This document shows, piece by piece, positions 43,415 through 52,594 of a stretch of DNA of 64,000 bases (the first letter of the stretch is position 1; each line of letters opens with the position of its first letter). This stretch comes from Rubripirellula reticaptiva (GTDB lineage Bacteria; Planctomycetota; Planctomycetia; Pirellulales; Pirellulaceae). Under the pieces are notes generated by a model, which had not been told where the DNA came from, searched no databases, and saw only the letters and a program-made list of their open reading frames with translations. A program made the position numbers and the translations under genes. The DNA lies in the NCBI RefSeq assembly GCF_007860175.1, contig NZ_SJPX01000004.1:1060873-1124872 (forward strand), in the 5' to 3' direction.

Positions 43415-46390
43415 TTAAAACAATTTTCCTGTTGTGTCGAGTAATTCATCCACCATCTCGGACCAAGCCACTTTTTCGTCGCCGAGCAAAGGAAGCAGCA
43501 CGGATTTCGGGCTGCCTGCACTTGCACTGGTGGATGGCGGTGGAGCCGGAACGCCGAAAGGTAAGAATGTGAACTGCGACACGGAGGCATAGTCCGTATC
43601 GTCACCCAACAAGAATCCATCGCCGTTGATATCCGAAAATGGATTGTATTCAGGTCCACCGGCAAACGTGAATTGCTGAGCTGCGATCAAGTCGATGTCA
43701 TCACCCAACAGGAAGTCGTCGTTGGAAACATCACCAGGAAGCAGGTCGATGCGGAAATTGAAGTCCCCACCTTCAGTTGAATCACCCGAAACCGCACTTG
43801 CCGAGTCGACCCATTCTCCGTCGAGCGAGTTACCGGCCGTATCTTGAACAGTATCGCCAATCGCAAGCAGTAGTTTTTCTGGCCCAAACGTCTCACCACC
43901 TAAAAGGCTGATGGTTAGTAGGTAGGGACCAGATCCACCACCGTTGGAATAGGATGTCGATAATCCAATGGTTGATTTGTAATCCGGGATGTTAAGCCCC
44001 ATCAACGAGAGGTTCCCCAAGCCAACGTCTGTACCGCCTTGTTGTTGGACCTCTTCGCTGAATTCAACAACGATTGTATCTAGATTTGACCAAGTGAGAT
44101 TTTTCAATTGATCAGCGCCGGGCAATGATACGCCTTCCGAGAATCCAGGGTCGCTAAACTGCAAGAAAGCGGAGCTCCAGCCGCTTCCCGCGATTTTTAC
44201 GTCGGTGATCGTTGGCGGAATTAGATCAGGAGCGAGGGAGAAACCACTTCCGACGATTATTGATTCGGTCGGTATCCGTTGATTGTTCTCGTCAAAAAAA
44301 GCGAAGAAGTTCGCATCGAATCCACCGCTGACCACTTGTCCAATTTCAGTCAGCGATGTTATCGATGCCGTCTCGTCGACCACCAAGCTGATCGTGAAGA
44401 GGCTAACAGGCTGCCCTTCGACTAAGGACATTTGGCCAACGGATCCTGCTAGCCCGAAGTCAGCAGTGAAGGGAGAGTTGAGCGGTGCAACGGCTTCTTG
44501 AGAAAAGGCGGCGTTTGGTTGGAAGTCGGCGAGAGACCCGCTAAACGTGGCACCCGGTAGATCAAACGCAAACGGAATGTTCCAGGATCTTAATTCTTGT
44601 GTTCCACCAGTTGCGGTGACGTAGAAATCGAAGTTGTAGGTTCCTGGGCCGAAAAACTCTTCTACTTCGCCAGCCAGTGTCAGCGTCTTGCTTGTGTCAT
44701 CATCAATGATGGCAGAGGATAAGCTCGCAAGCGTGAGCCCATTATAGGCCGTGTCGATGGAGCTGACTGAGATCGATATCAGCCCACTGTGCGGTCCCTC
44801 AAACAAGGAATCGTTGAATGCGGTGACGTCGACGACCTGAGCGATCAATGCGTTTGCTGGCGTGAAAATACGGGTGACCGCGGTTCCTCGGCCGTTTCCC
44901 AGATCCAATTCGTTATCGGGGGTGATTATGACGGTCACGGTTTCGTTTGGAATCGTGTCCAAGACCACGGTAAAGGCGTCCGCGGCACCACCCTCAGTTA
45001 CGTTTGTAATTCCACCGGATTGGACGACCGTTACGCCTGCGTTGTCATTGTCCGTAATGTTCACTTGAAGATTGGCGATGCTCAGATTGTTAAAAACCAA
45101 GTCAGTGCTAGATGTTGATATGGAAATCACGCCCGAGTGAAGTCCTTCGGCAACCAAGTCATCGACTGCATTGACCAGAATCTGAAACGGGGTCGTCGCG
45201 GTACCGGCAATGAACGTGCGATTGATCGCGATCCCAGGGCCGTTGCCGAGATCCAGCTGAACGTTGGGAGTCAAGGTGACCGTGACATCCGACGTCGGCA
45301 CGCCAACGAGAGTAATTGAAAAGCTGTCTGGAATCCCGCCTTCTATCACATCGGTGGCACCGTCGGTTTCATTGACGACGACTTCAGCGGGCACATTTTC
45401 GAACTCGTAATCCACGACCAGTGGCAGATGGTCACTAGCGCCGCGAAGCGCCTCTAGAACATTGGCCGCCGCACCGGATCCCGTCAGAATTCCATTCAAA
45501 GAGTGCGTGCCGTTGTTGCCGAACGCTCGATAAGATCCTGGGATGTAATCGAGGCCGCCGGCCACAAAGAGTTCTCCGCTGGCGAGTTGCAAGTCGAAGC
45601 GATCGTCCATTCCGCCGCCGCCGCTGGGATCCTGAGTATGGATGCTCTTGAACGCGTTATTATTCGTCCAGTTACCCGGCGAATTTATGGGGTCGAATAC
45701 TTGACCTGCGCCGCTAGCGGTTAGGTTCGTGTACGCGCCCTCGAAGCTGTTCTTCAGGTTGAAGTCACCGACGATCAACACGTTTTCACCTTCGCCCAAG
45801 GCGTCCGCGTCTGTGCGTATCAGGCTGGCCTCAACGGCTCGAGTGCTGGCGTCGCTCGAGCCGGAACCAGCTTTTAGGTGGGTCGAGTAGATGTAAAAAT
45901 CTGAATCTTCGGATGTGGCCGCGATAGGCTGAAAATGCCCTCGCATTGGAGGACGTGTGAACGAACCTGTTAAGTTCTTTGTTCCCAGCAACTGTAAAGT
46001 TGTCGTGTTGTAAACGAACCCGAAAGCGAGTCCGCCATAGGATGGGGATAGGTACCGCGCGTAATCGTCAGTGTAGAGCGAGTCCAGGATGCTCTCGATA
46101 CTGTTGATCGAGCTAGAATTGGTCTCTTGCAATACCAGCAAGTCAATCGGCTGGGTCACGCCGGCCTTCGTCTCGTTGCCGATCGCACTTAGGATCGTGC
46201 TGTAGTGGCCCACCGCTGTTGCGTCTGTCGGGCCGCCTTGCAAAACGTTGTAGTTAACCACGCGAAGAGCGGTCAGCAAACGACGAAACTCGAGTGATTC
46301 AAACAGAACAATTCGGCGCCTATTGCAGCGATTGACGTAACGGTTTTGGGGAATCGCAGAACCTTGTCCAAGTCGAAGAAAGCGAATCAT
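43415..46390 (-). CDS. LEPR-XLL exported protein with extracellular endonuclease (EEP) domain and Calx-beta-like repeats
   Basis: 991 residues. Residues ~28-42 (IVLFESLEFRRLLTA) are a LEPR-XLL type planctomycete export segment. An endonuclease/exonuclease/phosphatase domain spans ~43-335 with all metal and catalytic motifs: VVNYNVLQGG, LVLQETN (Glu), YSTHLKAG (His), VGDFNLKN (Asp/Asn) and GASDHLPLVVDY (Asp-His). Then come three Calx-beta-like repeats (VTEGGAADAFTVVLDTIP), two further beta domains, and an EF-hand/dockerin-like end GDVSNDDFLLGDDIDL...DINGDGFLLGDDTDY. Likely a cell-surface or released nuclease or phosphodiesterase. It shares its last ~230 residues with the 1076-residue protein upstream. 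Confidence 0.85.
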   Translation of the reverse strand: MIRFLRLGQGSAIPQNRYVNRCNRRRIVLFESLEFRRLLTALRVVNYNVLQGGPTDATAVGHYSTILSAIGNETKAGVTQPIDLLVLQETNSSSINSIESILDSLYTDDYARYLSPSYGGLAFGFVYNTTTLQLLGTKNLTGSFTRPPMRGHFQPIAATSEDSDFYIYSTHLKAGSGSSDASTRAVEASLIRTDADALGEGENVLIVGDFNLKNSFEGAYTNLTASGAGQVFDPINSPGNWTNNNAFKSIHTQDPSGGGGMDDRFDLQLASGELFVAGGLDYIPGSYRAFGNNGTHSLNGILTGSGAAANVLEALRGASDHLPLVVDYEFENVPAEVVVNETDGATDVIEGGIPDSFSITLVGVPTSDVTVTLTPNVQLDLGNGPGIAINRTFIAGTATTPFQILVNAVDDLVAEGLHSGVISISTSSTDLVFNNLSIANLQVNITDNDNAGVTVVQSGGITNVTEGGAADAFTVVLDTIPNETVTVIITPDNELDLGNGRGTAVTRIFTPANALIAQVVDVTAFNDSLFEGPHSGLISISVSSIDTAYNGLTLASLSSAIIDDDTSKTLTLAGEVEEFFGPGTYNFDFYVTATGGTQELRSWNIPFAFDLPGATFSGSLADFQPNAAFSQEAVAPLNSPFTADFGLAGSVGQMSLVEGQPVSLFTISLVVDETASITSLTEIGQVVSGGFDANFFAFFDENNQRIPTESIIVGSGFSLAPDLIPPTITDVKIAGSGWSSAFLQFSDPGFSEGVSLPGADQLKNLTWSNLDTIVVEFSEEVQQQGGTDVGLGNLSLMGLNIPDYKSTIGLSTSYSNGGGSGPYLLTISLLGGETFGPEKLLLAIGDTVQDTAGNSLDGEWVDSASAVSGDSTEGGDFNFRIDLLPGDVSNDDFLLGDDIDLIAAQQFTFAGGPEYNPFSDINGDGFLLGDDTDYASVSQFTFLPFGVPAPPPSTSASAGSPKSVLLPLLGDEKVAWSEMVDELLDTTGKLF

Positions 46391-46455
46391 TAGGCGCTGC
46401 TGAATTAGGATCGAAAGATTCGATTCTGCGAAAAATGCAGATTAAGAAATAAAAC

Positions 46456-46484
46456 GTCCGCCGAGAGCAAAGCCCTCGGCGGAC
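46456..46484 (-). terminator. rho-independent terminator after the PEP-CTERM gene
   Basis: Perfect 10-bp stem GTCCGCCGAG / CTCGGCGGAC with a 9-nt loop, 32 bases after the stop on the minus strand and followed on that strand by GTTTTATTTCTT. It separates the PEP-CTERM gene from the endonuclease gene. Confidence 0.85.
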
Positions 46485-46515
46485 AAGTCATACGAAGTAA
46501 GCTGAAAAATCAGGT

Positions 46516-47127
46516 CTACTTTTGGGTTCTGCGGCGACGCATCCCAACGGCTGTCAAAGAGACGGCGGCAAGGGCGAACACCGATGGCTCGGGAACTGCA
46601 CTCACTTGAATACCAAGTGACGGCGATCCAAGAGTCAAACCACCGTTGCCTCCACTTTGGACACCGCCGGAAGTGGCGAATTGAAAGAAGTTCCTGTCAA
46701 AACCGGTGTCGATGAATTGACCGACTTCTGTCAGCCCGAGCGGTGCGTTCGAAATCGAGAAGACGATCTCGCCCACTTTGACGCGTTCCATTGCGAGTAC
46801 GGGAATCGCGCCTGCACCGCCTGCGAACCCAACGTCACTAGTAAAGTTGGCAGGAAGTGCTGGCGCCGACTCCGTTCCAAATCCAAAATTCGTTGCTTCG
46901 AAACTTGCGTAGCTTGCAACTGCCGGATTTGAGAAAAGTGTCGGCAAGTTATACGACGAAATGGTCGTGGCGACGTCGGAGGTCGCAAAAATACCAATCC
47001 CAACATCGCCAGTAAAACCTTCGGCGATTGGAACGATTTCGCCCGAAACGACAATGGCGCCGTGAGCGATGCTTCCTAGTCCGCTCGCAAACATTAGGGA
47101 AATTCCCAATATCGCGTTCTTTATCAT
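46516..47127 (-). CDS. PEP-CTERM sorting-domain protein
   Basis: 203 residues from ATG 47127, which has GGAG nine bases upstream; TTG 47142 and ATG 47133 are alternatives. Signal peptide MIKNAILGISLMFASGLGSIAHG, a beta-rich middle with no family I recognise, and a carboxy-terminal PEP-CTERM tail: AVPEPSVFALAAVSLTAVGM followed by RRRR. The VPEP motif, hydrophobic helix and Arg cluster are textbook for substrates of exosortase, so the protein should be cleaved and anchored or exported to the surface or matrix. It sits between the two LEPR-XLL giants on the same strand. No exosortase gene is in the window. Confidence 0.88.
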   Translation of the reverse strand: MIKNAILGISLMFASGLGSIAHGAIVVSGEIVPIAEGFTGDVGIGIFATSDVATTISSYNLPTLFSNPAVASYASFEATNFGFGTESAPALPANFTSDVGFAGGAGAIPVLAMERVKVGEIVFSISNAPLGLTEVGQFIDTGFDRNFFQFATSGGVQSGGNGGLTLGSPSLGIQVSAVPEPSVFALAAVSLTAVGMRRRRTQK

Positions 47128-47239
47128 TATCATCTTCTCCAAAGTAAACGAATTAAATCGCCTTCATCGACGTTGATAGAGGCAAAAGCACACAAGCAAT
47201 CTCTCTGGCGATGGGAATCACGTGAGAACGCTTTGGACA

Positions 47240-50200
47240 TCAGATGAGTTCGGTTAGAGCAACATCTATTAAATACGCCCAAGAATCATCCGCGTCTGAA
47301 TCTGATAAAAGGTCCAACGCGGGCGGGCTCAGCGGAGCAGGTGTCGGGGATGGCGCTACAGGTTCATTGGATGGCAGGAAGGTGAACTGAGCAGCCGAAA
47401 TGCTGTCTGTATCGTCACCTAACAAGAAGCCGTCACCGTTTGCGTCGGTGAACGGATCGTAGCCCGCGCCGCCGGCAAAAGTGAACTGCGCGCCGGATAC
47501 TGTGTCGGTGTCATTCCCAAGCAGGAAGTCGTCGTTTGACACATCACCGGGAAGGACATCGATGCGGAAGGCAAAGTTGCCGCCTGCGACGGTGTCACCT
47601 GAAGTCGTGCTTGACGCATCGGTCCATTCGCCGTCAAGCAAATTTCCGGCAGTGTCTTGAACGGTATCGTTGATAATCACCAGCAGTTTCTCGGGACCAA
47701 ATGATCCACTGTTCAAGCTGATGGTCAGTTTGAATGGGCCTGCGCCACCACCATCGGAATAGGTTGCCGTCAGGCCTGGTGACGCCTCATAATCAGCGAC
47801 GGTTGCTCCTGCGATCGACAGATTCGTTAGGTCAATGTCTGTTCCACCGGACTGTTGAACATCTTCGCTGAATTCAACGATGATCGTGTTGAGGTTGAAC
47901 CAAGTCAGGTTCTTCAATTGATCAGCACCCGGTAACGAAAGTCCTTCGGAGGAGGTCGTGTCAATCGTCGATTTGAAAAGCGTCGACCAACCTGATGAAG
48001 CTACTTTTACATCCGTAATCGTCGGGGGCGTTGTGTCGCCGACGGGAACGATATTAGCCGCTCCCGGCGTTCCGAAATCGGTACTGCCAGCGATAGGGGC
48101 TGTGGAGGTTTGCCAGTTGGATCCCGTGTCGTTGTCGGTTCCTGGAGATGCCACCCCAAGAATCAACTCCATGGAAGCGCCGGCCGGGTCAGGGAATGTC
48201 GGGCCGCCGTCATAGGCGACTGTGTCGATTACCGTGCCGACCGGATCAGTGATAACGACTTCGTCGGCCCCGTTACTAAGGTTGAATCCCGAATACTGAT
48301 ATCCGGCAACGATTCCACCGTTTGTGGCAGGGTCTGAGTTGATCGCGAGAACCAAATAGCCGTTCGCGGGAACAATCAGGCTGCCGCCATTCGAGATCGT
48401 GTGTGATTCGCCGTCAAAATCCGAAATCACAAACCCGTTGATGTCGATGTCGGCTGCGGTGGTATTCCAAAGCTCGAAGTATTCACCGTTGCTGTCGAAT
48501 ACTGCACTTGGGTTTTGCATGATCTCATTGATCACCAAGTCACCAGGCGACAGAGTGCTGACGAAATCGTTGTCCGCGATGTTGATGGTTGCTTCGATAC
48601 CATTGCCGAGTACCAAACTTGGGTCGCCCGAGGTGATCGCAGTGAGAGTGACGGTCACGGACTCGCCGATGTCGACGACTAAATCATCGATGACAGGAAC
48701 CGTGATGGTCGCGTCCAAATTACCAGCCAGGATCGTGATCGTTCCGCTAAGTGCGACGAAGTCGTCGCCGCTGGTGGCCGTTCCGCCGACGCTATAGCTG
48801 ATGACCGTGTCCGTTGCTTTTGTTGCGATTTGGGAGACGGTGAAGACGCCATCCACCGGGCCGGCTTCGTCGCCATCCGTCGTCGCGGCGATGGTGACTA
48901 CCGAATTGGTTGAACCGGGGGTGTCTAGGTCGTCGTTGCCAAACGCGAGTTGAACATAGTTGCCTGTACCGTCGACATCACGGGCGACGCCGCTGGGCGT
49001 GAAGTTTCCGTCTGGACCAAACACTGTCGCCGAGTAGCTGAAGTCGGGGGCTTGGTCACCGTCGACCAGCGAAACCGAATCAAACGGAGTGCCGATCCAA
49101 GGTGTCGTGTCCAGCGATCCGTCATTGGTAGCGTCCAGGTCGTCGCCCACTAAACCGGTGAACCCTTCGACTAAAAAGACGGTTTGTGGCGATCCGAAGA
49201 CGCTGAAACCGGGCTGCAAAACATCACCCGAGTCAGTTGCGACGTTCGTGGTTGAGTTTGTTGCCAACAAGAACCCGTTCGCATCCGAAACGCCCGACGA
49301 CAGATCGATAACAGCATCGATCTGGCCTGGCTCGAATTCGCCGCTGACGAACACCAAATACAGGCCGGCAGTTGACGTCGAAGGGTCACCAACGATTTCT
49401 GCGAAGTCAGTGATCGAGCCTCCGGCGTTGACACGAATCTCATTGATCACGAATGACGAGTTCGCAGGTGGTGCGTCATTGTCTGCAATGCTGACGGTCA
49501 AGTCGTTGATGACGAGGCCGTTGTAATCCAAATCAGAACTCGAAGCGGTAAAGCTAACGATGCCACTGTGCGCGCCCTCAAAGTCACCATCGTCTACTGC
49601 TGTGACTGTGACCGTCTGTGGTTGGTCCCAGTTTGCCGCGGTGAACACTAGGCTTGGGACGTTCGTCGAAGTTTCACCATCGGTTGTCGACAACGTCAGC
49701 GTCACATCGTCAGTCGGGGCTAGGTTAAGGACCACTTCAAACGTATCCGTTGTGCCGCCTTCGACGACAAAAGTGGATCCATCGGACTGAGTCAGAGTTA
49801 GTCCTGCATTGCCTGCATTGTGAGAACCCAGTCCGTCTGAGGTGTCCGACGGAAACGAATCCCATTCATCGCCGAGGTTGGTTATCGGATCAAATCCGGC
49901 GACGTTACCATCGACGATGGTCGGCTTGCGTCGCAATGTTTGATTGGCCGTGCTTACGGCCCCATCTTCCCAAGCGCTACCTGGATCCACTCCAACGACG
50001 CCGAATGTATCAACGACCGTTGTGCCTTGTAAAAGTTGGTATGCATCGTCCCCGTTGTGGTTGATGACCCCGCTCGTCACATCAGCAAGGCCAAGAATTA
50101 GAGTGTTGGAACTCGGGTTAGCAATGACAAACGTTGCTCCGGGAGCCAGCGATCCTTCACCTGGCGATGAGAAAAAATCAGAGAACGGCAGCGTCGCTGA

Positions 50201-50470
50201 GGCGGTTAGAGACCCATTGGTAAATCGCTCGAGTGAATATCCGCTCAGGTCAATTGCTGCTGGCGAGTTGTTGTAGAACTCTAACGCTTTGTTGTTTGAT
50301 GAGCCTTCCAAATATTCGCTGATGAAGAGGTCACTGGCGAGCAGTTTCCGCGTTTCGAGTTGCTCAAATCTACGATTTCGGAGTTTCGTGGACCGGCGAA
50401 ATTTAGAGCCCACCCGTGCAGATCGATTTGAATTACCGAGTTGAGAAACGAAGCTTGAAATGCGACCCAT
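47240..50470 (-). CDS. LEPR-XLL exported protein with lamin-tail and Calx-beta-like domains
   Basis: 1076 residues. The export segment NRRFEQLETRKLLAS lies near residues 33-46. A lamin-tail domain begins at once: LFISEYLEGSSNNKALEFYN, as in the front of ExeM/NucH-type extracellular nucleases. Calx-beta-like units follow (FVVEGGTTDTFEVVLNLAP), with a degenerate lamin-tail-like unit (FVINEIRVNAGG), a second clear one (LVINEIMQNPSAVFDSNGEY), and a carboxy-terminal module with EF-hand/dockerin-like GDVSNDDFLLGNDTDT and DANGDGFLLGDDTDS. No nuclease active site is present here. The nuclease domain is instead in the 991-residue protein downstream, so the two may act as a pair. Confidence 0.83.
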   Translation of the reverse strand: MGRISSFVSQLGNSNRSARVGSKFRRSTKLRNRRFEQLETRKLLASDLFISEYLEGSSNNKALEFYNNSPAAIDLSGYSLERFTNGSLTASATLPFSDFFSSPGEGSLAPGATFVIANPSSNTLILGLADVTSGVINHNGDDAYQLLQGTTVVDTFGVVGVDPGSAWEDGAVSTANQTLRRKPTIVDGNVAGFDPITNLGDEWDSFPSDTSDGLGSHNAGNAGLTLTQSDGSTFVVEGGTTDTFEVVLNLAPTDDVTLTLSTTDGETSTNVPSLVFTAANWDQPQTVTVTAVDDGDFEGAHSGIVSFTASSSDLDYNGLVINDLTVSIADNDAPPANSSFVINEIRVNAGGSITDFAEIVGDPSTSTAGLYLVFVSGEFEPGQIDAVIDLSSGVSDANGFLLATNSTTNVATDSGDVLQPGFSVFGSPQTVFLVEGFTGLVGDDLDATNDGSLDTTPWIGTPFDSVSLVDGDQAPDFSYSATVFGPDGNFTPSGVARDVDGTGNYVQLAFGNDDLDTPGSTNSVVTIAATTDGDEAGPVDGVFTVSQIATKATDTVISYSVGGTATSGDDFVALSGTITILAGNLDATITVPVIDDLVVDIGESVTVTLTAITSGDPSLVLGNGIEATINIADNDFVSTLSPGDLVINEIMQNPSAVFDSNGEYFELWNTTAADIDINGFVISDFDGESHTISNGGSLIVPANGYLVLAINSDPATNGGIVAGYQYSGFNLSNGADEVVITDPVGTVIDTVAYDGGPTFPDPAGASMELILGVASPGTDNDTGSNWQTSTAPIAGSTDFGTPGAANIVPVGDTTPPTITDVKVASSGWSTLFKSTIDTTSSEGLSLPGADQLKNLTWFNLNTIIVEFSEDVQQSGGTDIDLTNLSIAGATVADYEASPGLTATYSDGGGAGPFKLTISLNSGSFGPEKLLVIINDTVQDTAGNLLDGEWTDASSTTSGDTVAGGNFAFRIDVLPGDVSNDDFLLGNDTDTVSGAQFTFAGGAGYDPFTDANGDGFLLGDDTDSISAAQFTFLPSNEPVAPSPTPAPLSPPALDLLSDSDADDSWAYLIDVALTELI

Positions 50471-51044
50471 GCTGATTGCTCGTTGGCTAATGAAGTGGAA
50501 GTCTTATCGAGGCAAAATATCAAGGTGCCGAGTCGCCTTATGCATTGGTCAACTAAATTCCTTAAATCCCTGAGGAACCTGGACCAAAGACTTGCGACGA
50601 TGGATCCACTCTGTTGGCAGTTCTTCAATTCGCAGTGAATGAAGAATTGACATATCCAAGTGATGCGGCAATGCAATTTATACGTAATGCAAGTTACGCA
50701 AACCCTCTAAACTGAACGGATTGCGTGAGCTTTTTATGAAGGTTCAACTGTGTAGTTGATATTTCCCTAGTCGACGTGTTTCGTCAGTTGAAGCGGCATT
50801 GCCTGCAATAAAAAAATGCTTTCGCATTCTTAATATCATCTGCTTGTATCACTGGGGCAGGGGTGCCTAGCCGCTCACTTTGGGAGGTTTATCGGTTTGG
50901 TAAGGCGACGGATCAGTTTGTTGATCGGTTGGCTTTATGAGATCGTCGATGCATCAATAGAAAACCCACCGTCGATTTTGCAGAGGTCTGCGCGGCGGTG
51001 GGTTTAACGATTCGAACAGTGATGCTGTAACGAAAGATTTGTGT
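50471..51044. other. 574-bp intergenic region
   Basis: Contains the promoter area of the 1076-residue gene and the terminator of the DUF1559 gene (50962-51005). The rest (about 50500-50950) is more AT-rich than its surroundings and has no coding frame that I can support. Confidence 0.5.
50962..51005 (-). terminator. rho-independent terminator after the DUF1559 gene
   Basis: Perfect 10-bp inverted repeat, AAACCCACCG at 50962-50971 and CGGTGGGTTT at 50996-51005, 39 bases beyond the DUF1559 stop on the minus strand; the exit side ends in TTTTC. The T/A-rich flanks on both sides could let it stop transcription from either direction. Confidence 0.8.
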
Positions 51045-52310
51045 TTAAAGCTCCGAGTCAACGACCTCATGGCTGGCGCGAGTTCCTAGCGATCCCCATA
51101 GGCCATAAGGACTTGGCGATCCCGGCGCGCGTGATCCCGTGCCGCCGTCGTATGTCGCGATCACCGTGCCGTTGGTTTGAGTGCCGGCCTCAATCGAGTC
51201 CGTTATAAATCGAACTGCGCCGTCAGACATGAGCACGTGAACGCCACCCTGGTGATAGCTGCTTGGTGGAACTGCACCGCTTCCTGTGTCGCCGAATAAT
51301 AGGCATAGTTCGCTGTTCGGTGGGCGAATCGTTTGCATCACCGAGTAGGGGTGCATGCCGCTTGCCCATCGCATACCACGTCCCTTGTTCGCAGGCATGA
51401 TGTTGGTCGCGCCGGAAGCCCAGAACTGCGGACGTAGGGGATCGATCGATGGTGAGAGCGTTGTGCAGAAAGTTGGGTTGGCTTGTAAGCTGCTAGCCTG
51501 TGAACTGGAGATCGTTTTTCCAATTCCGGTTTTTGCTCTGTCGCCCAAGTAAGTAGCGATCTCGCCCGCCATGATGGTGTTGGATGTCCCATCGAGGATG
51601 TCGCGGAATCTCATTGATTCGCGAGGAATGAAGACGCCACGGCCAGAGGCTAGGATCTTTTCGGGGCCGTAGGTCCAGGTCCCCGTTAGGTTGTAAAGCA
51701 CTTTGCCGGTGTCCAAGTAGTGCATCGCATCGCCGATGCAGGCTGCGTAGTTCGTGCGTCCCATTCCGGGCAGTCCAGACCCTGGATCGCTTGGGCACCT
51801 TAGTGTTTGTACTTCGGTCATCCATGGTTGATAGCCAGAGTTGCGTGCCGTTACGCTTCCGCCTGGGTTGGTGTCGTCTGTTGGGGTTGGACCCATTGCC
51901 GGCCAGGGTTGGCCCGACGGGCGAAGCCCGGTCGCCGACAACAAGTCTGTCATGTTTGGGTTTGCGATTTGTTCCCACAAAGCTTGCTGTTCAAAGAATG
52001 GCGTCAAGGGAACAAAGATGCTCAGTGAACGCTGATTGGAAACCTCTTGGGTCGTGAACCAATTGGCAGCAGGGTTGTGCTTGCTTGTGCCCTCCATGTG
52101 GCTGGGCAGCCGCTTGAACGCTGAATGGTAGTTGTGGATCGCCAGCCCGATCTGTTTGAAATTGTTGCTGCAGCTCATTCGACGGGCAGCTTCGCGAGCG
52201 GCCTGAACCGCCGGCAACAGCAGCCCAACCAACACGCCGATGATCGCAATCACCACCAACAATTCAACGAGAGTGAAGCCGTGAACAGGCTTCTTTAAAT
52301 GTCTTGGCAT
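51045..52310 (-). CDS. DUF1559 pseudopilin-like protein
   Basis: 421 residues. The amino end is a class III prepilin signal: [20 protein letters not shown], with Phe after the cleavage Gly and Glu at +5, continuing into [17 protein letters not shown]. The body carries the DUF1559 hallmarks [16 protein letters not shown] and the carboxy-terminal [18 protein letters not shown] (His...DG...F). These proteins are hugely expanded in planctomycetes and are thought to be assembled or exported by a type II secretion/type IV pilus-like system. A small lipoprotein gene lies just upstream, a recurrent association. Specific role unknown. Confidence 0.92.
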   Translation of the reverse strand: MPRHLKKPVHGFTLVELLVVIAIIGVLVGLLLPAVQAAREAARRMSCSNNFKQIGLAIHNYHSAFKRLPSHMEGTSKHNPAANWFTTQEVSNQRSLSIFVPLTPFFEQQALWEQIANPNMTDLLSATGLRPSGQPWPAMGPTPTDDTNPGGSVTARNSGYQPWMTEVQTLRCPSDPGSGLPGMGRTNYAACIGDAMHYLDTGKVLYNLTGTWTYGPEKILASGRGVFIPRESMRFRDILDGTSNTIMAGEIATYLGDRAKTGIGKTISSSQASSLQANPTFCTTLSPSIDPLRPQFWASGATNIMPANKGRGMRWASGMHPYSVMQTIRPPNSELCLLFGDTGSGAVPPSSYHQGGVHVLMSDGAVRFITDSIEAGTQTNGTVIATYDGGTGSRAPGSPSPYGLWGSLGTRASHEVVDSEL

Positions 52311-52393
52311 CGCTTGTGTCCTGAAAAAATCGAAAGAAAGATTGAGTTGTAAATCAAGTGCTCGGTACGGCTGAGATATCCGAGTGCAGCGAG

Positions 52394-52594
52394 TTATCGC
52401 TGCTGTCCGCTTCGGCCCGCCATTTCCTTCTCTACAAAGTCGATCGTTGCCTGTTCTTCTGCCGTTGGCTGGTAAGGTTCGCCTGGCTTAATCACAACGG
52501 AATCGCTTCCGTCACCGCAGCCTACAGCCGAGATTGCTGGGATGATCAGCAACACAGCAGCCGCCACAGAGTTCACGTTCAATTTGAATTTCAT
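52394..52594 (-). CDS. small lipoprotein next to DUF1559 gene
   Basis: 66 residues from ATG 52594; an upstream start at 52639 would put 15 charged residues before the signal and is unlikely. Signal and lipobox: [18 protein letters not shown] then AISAVGC, with modified Cys near residue 25, followed by GDGSDSV, a short linker, and a helix ([15 protein letters not shown]). Small lipoproteins of this kind commonly accompany DUF1559 genes in planctomycetes. It is 83 bases upstream of the DUF1559 start on the same strand, so they probably share a transcript. Confidence 0.7.
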   Translation of the reverse strand: MKFKLNVNSVAAAVLLIIPAISAVGCGDGSDSVVIKPGEPYQPTAEEQATIDFVEKEMAGRSGQQR

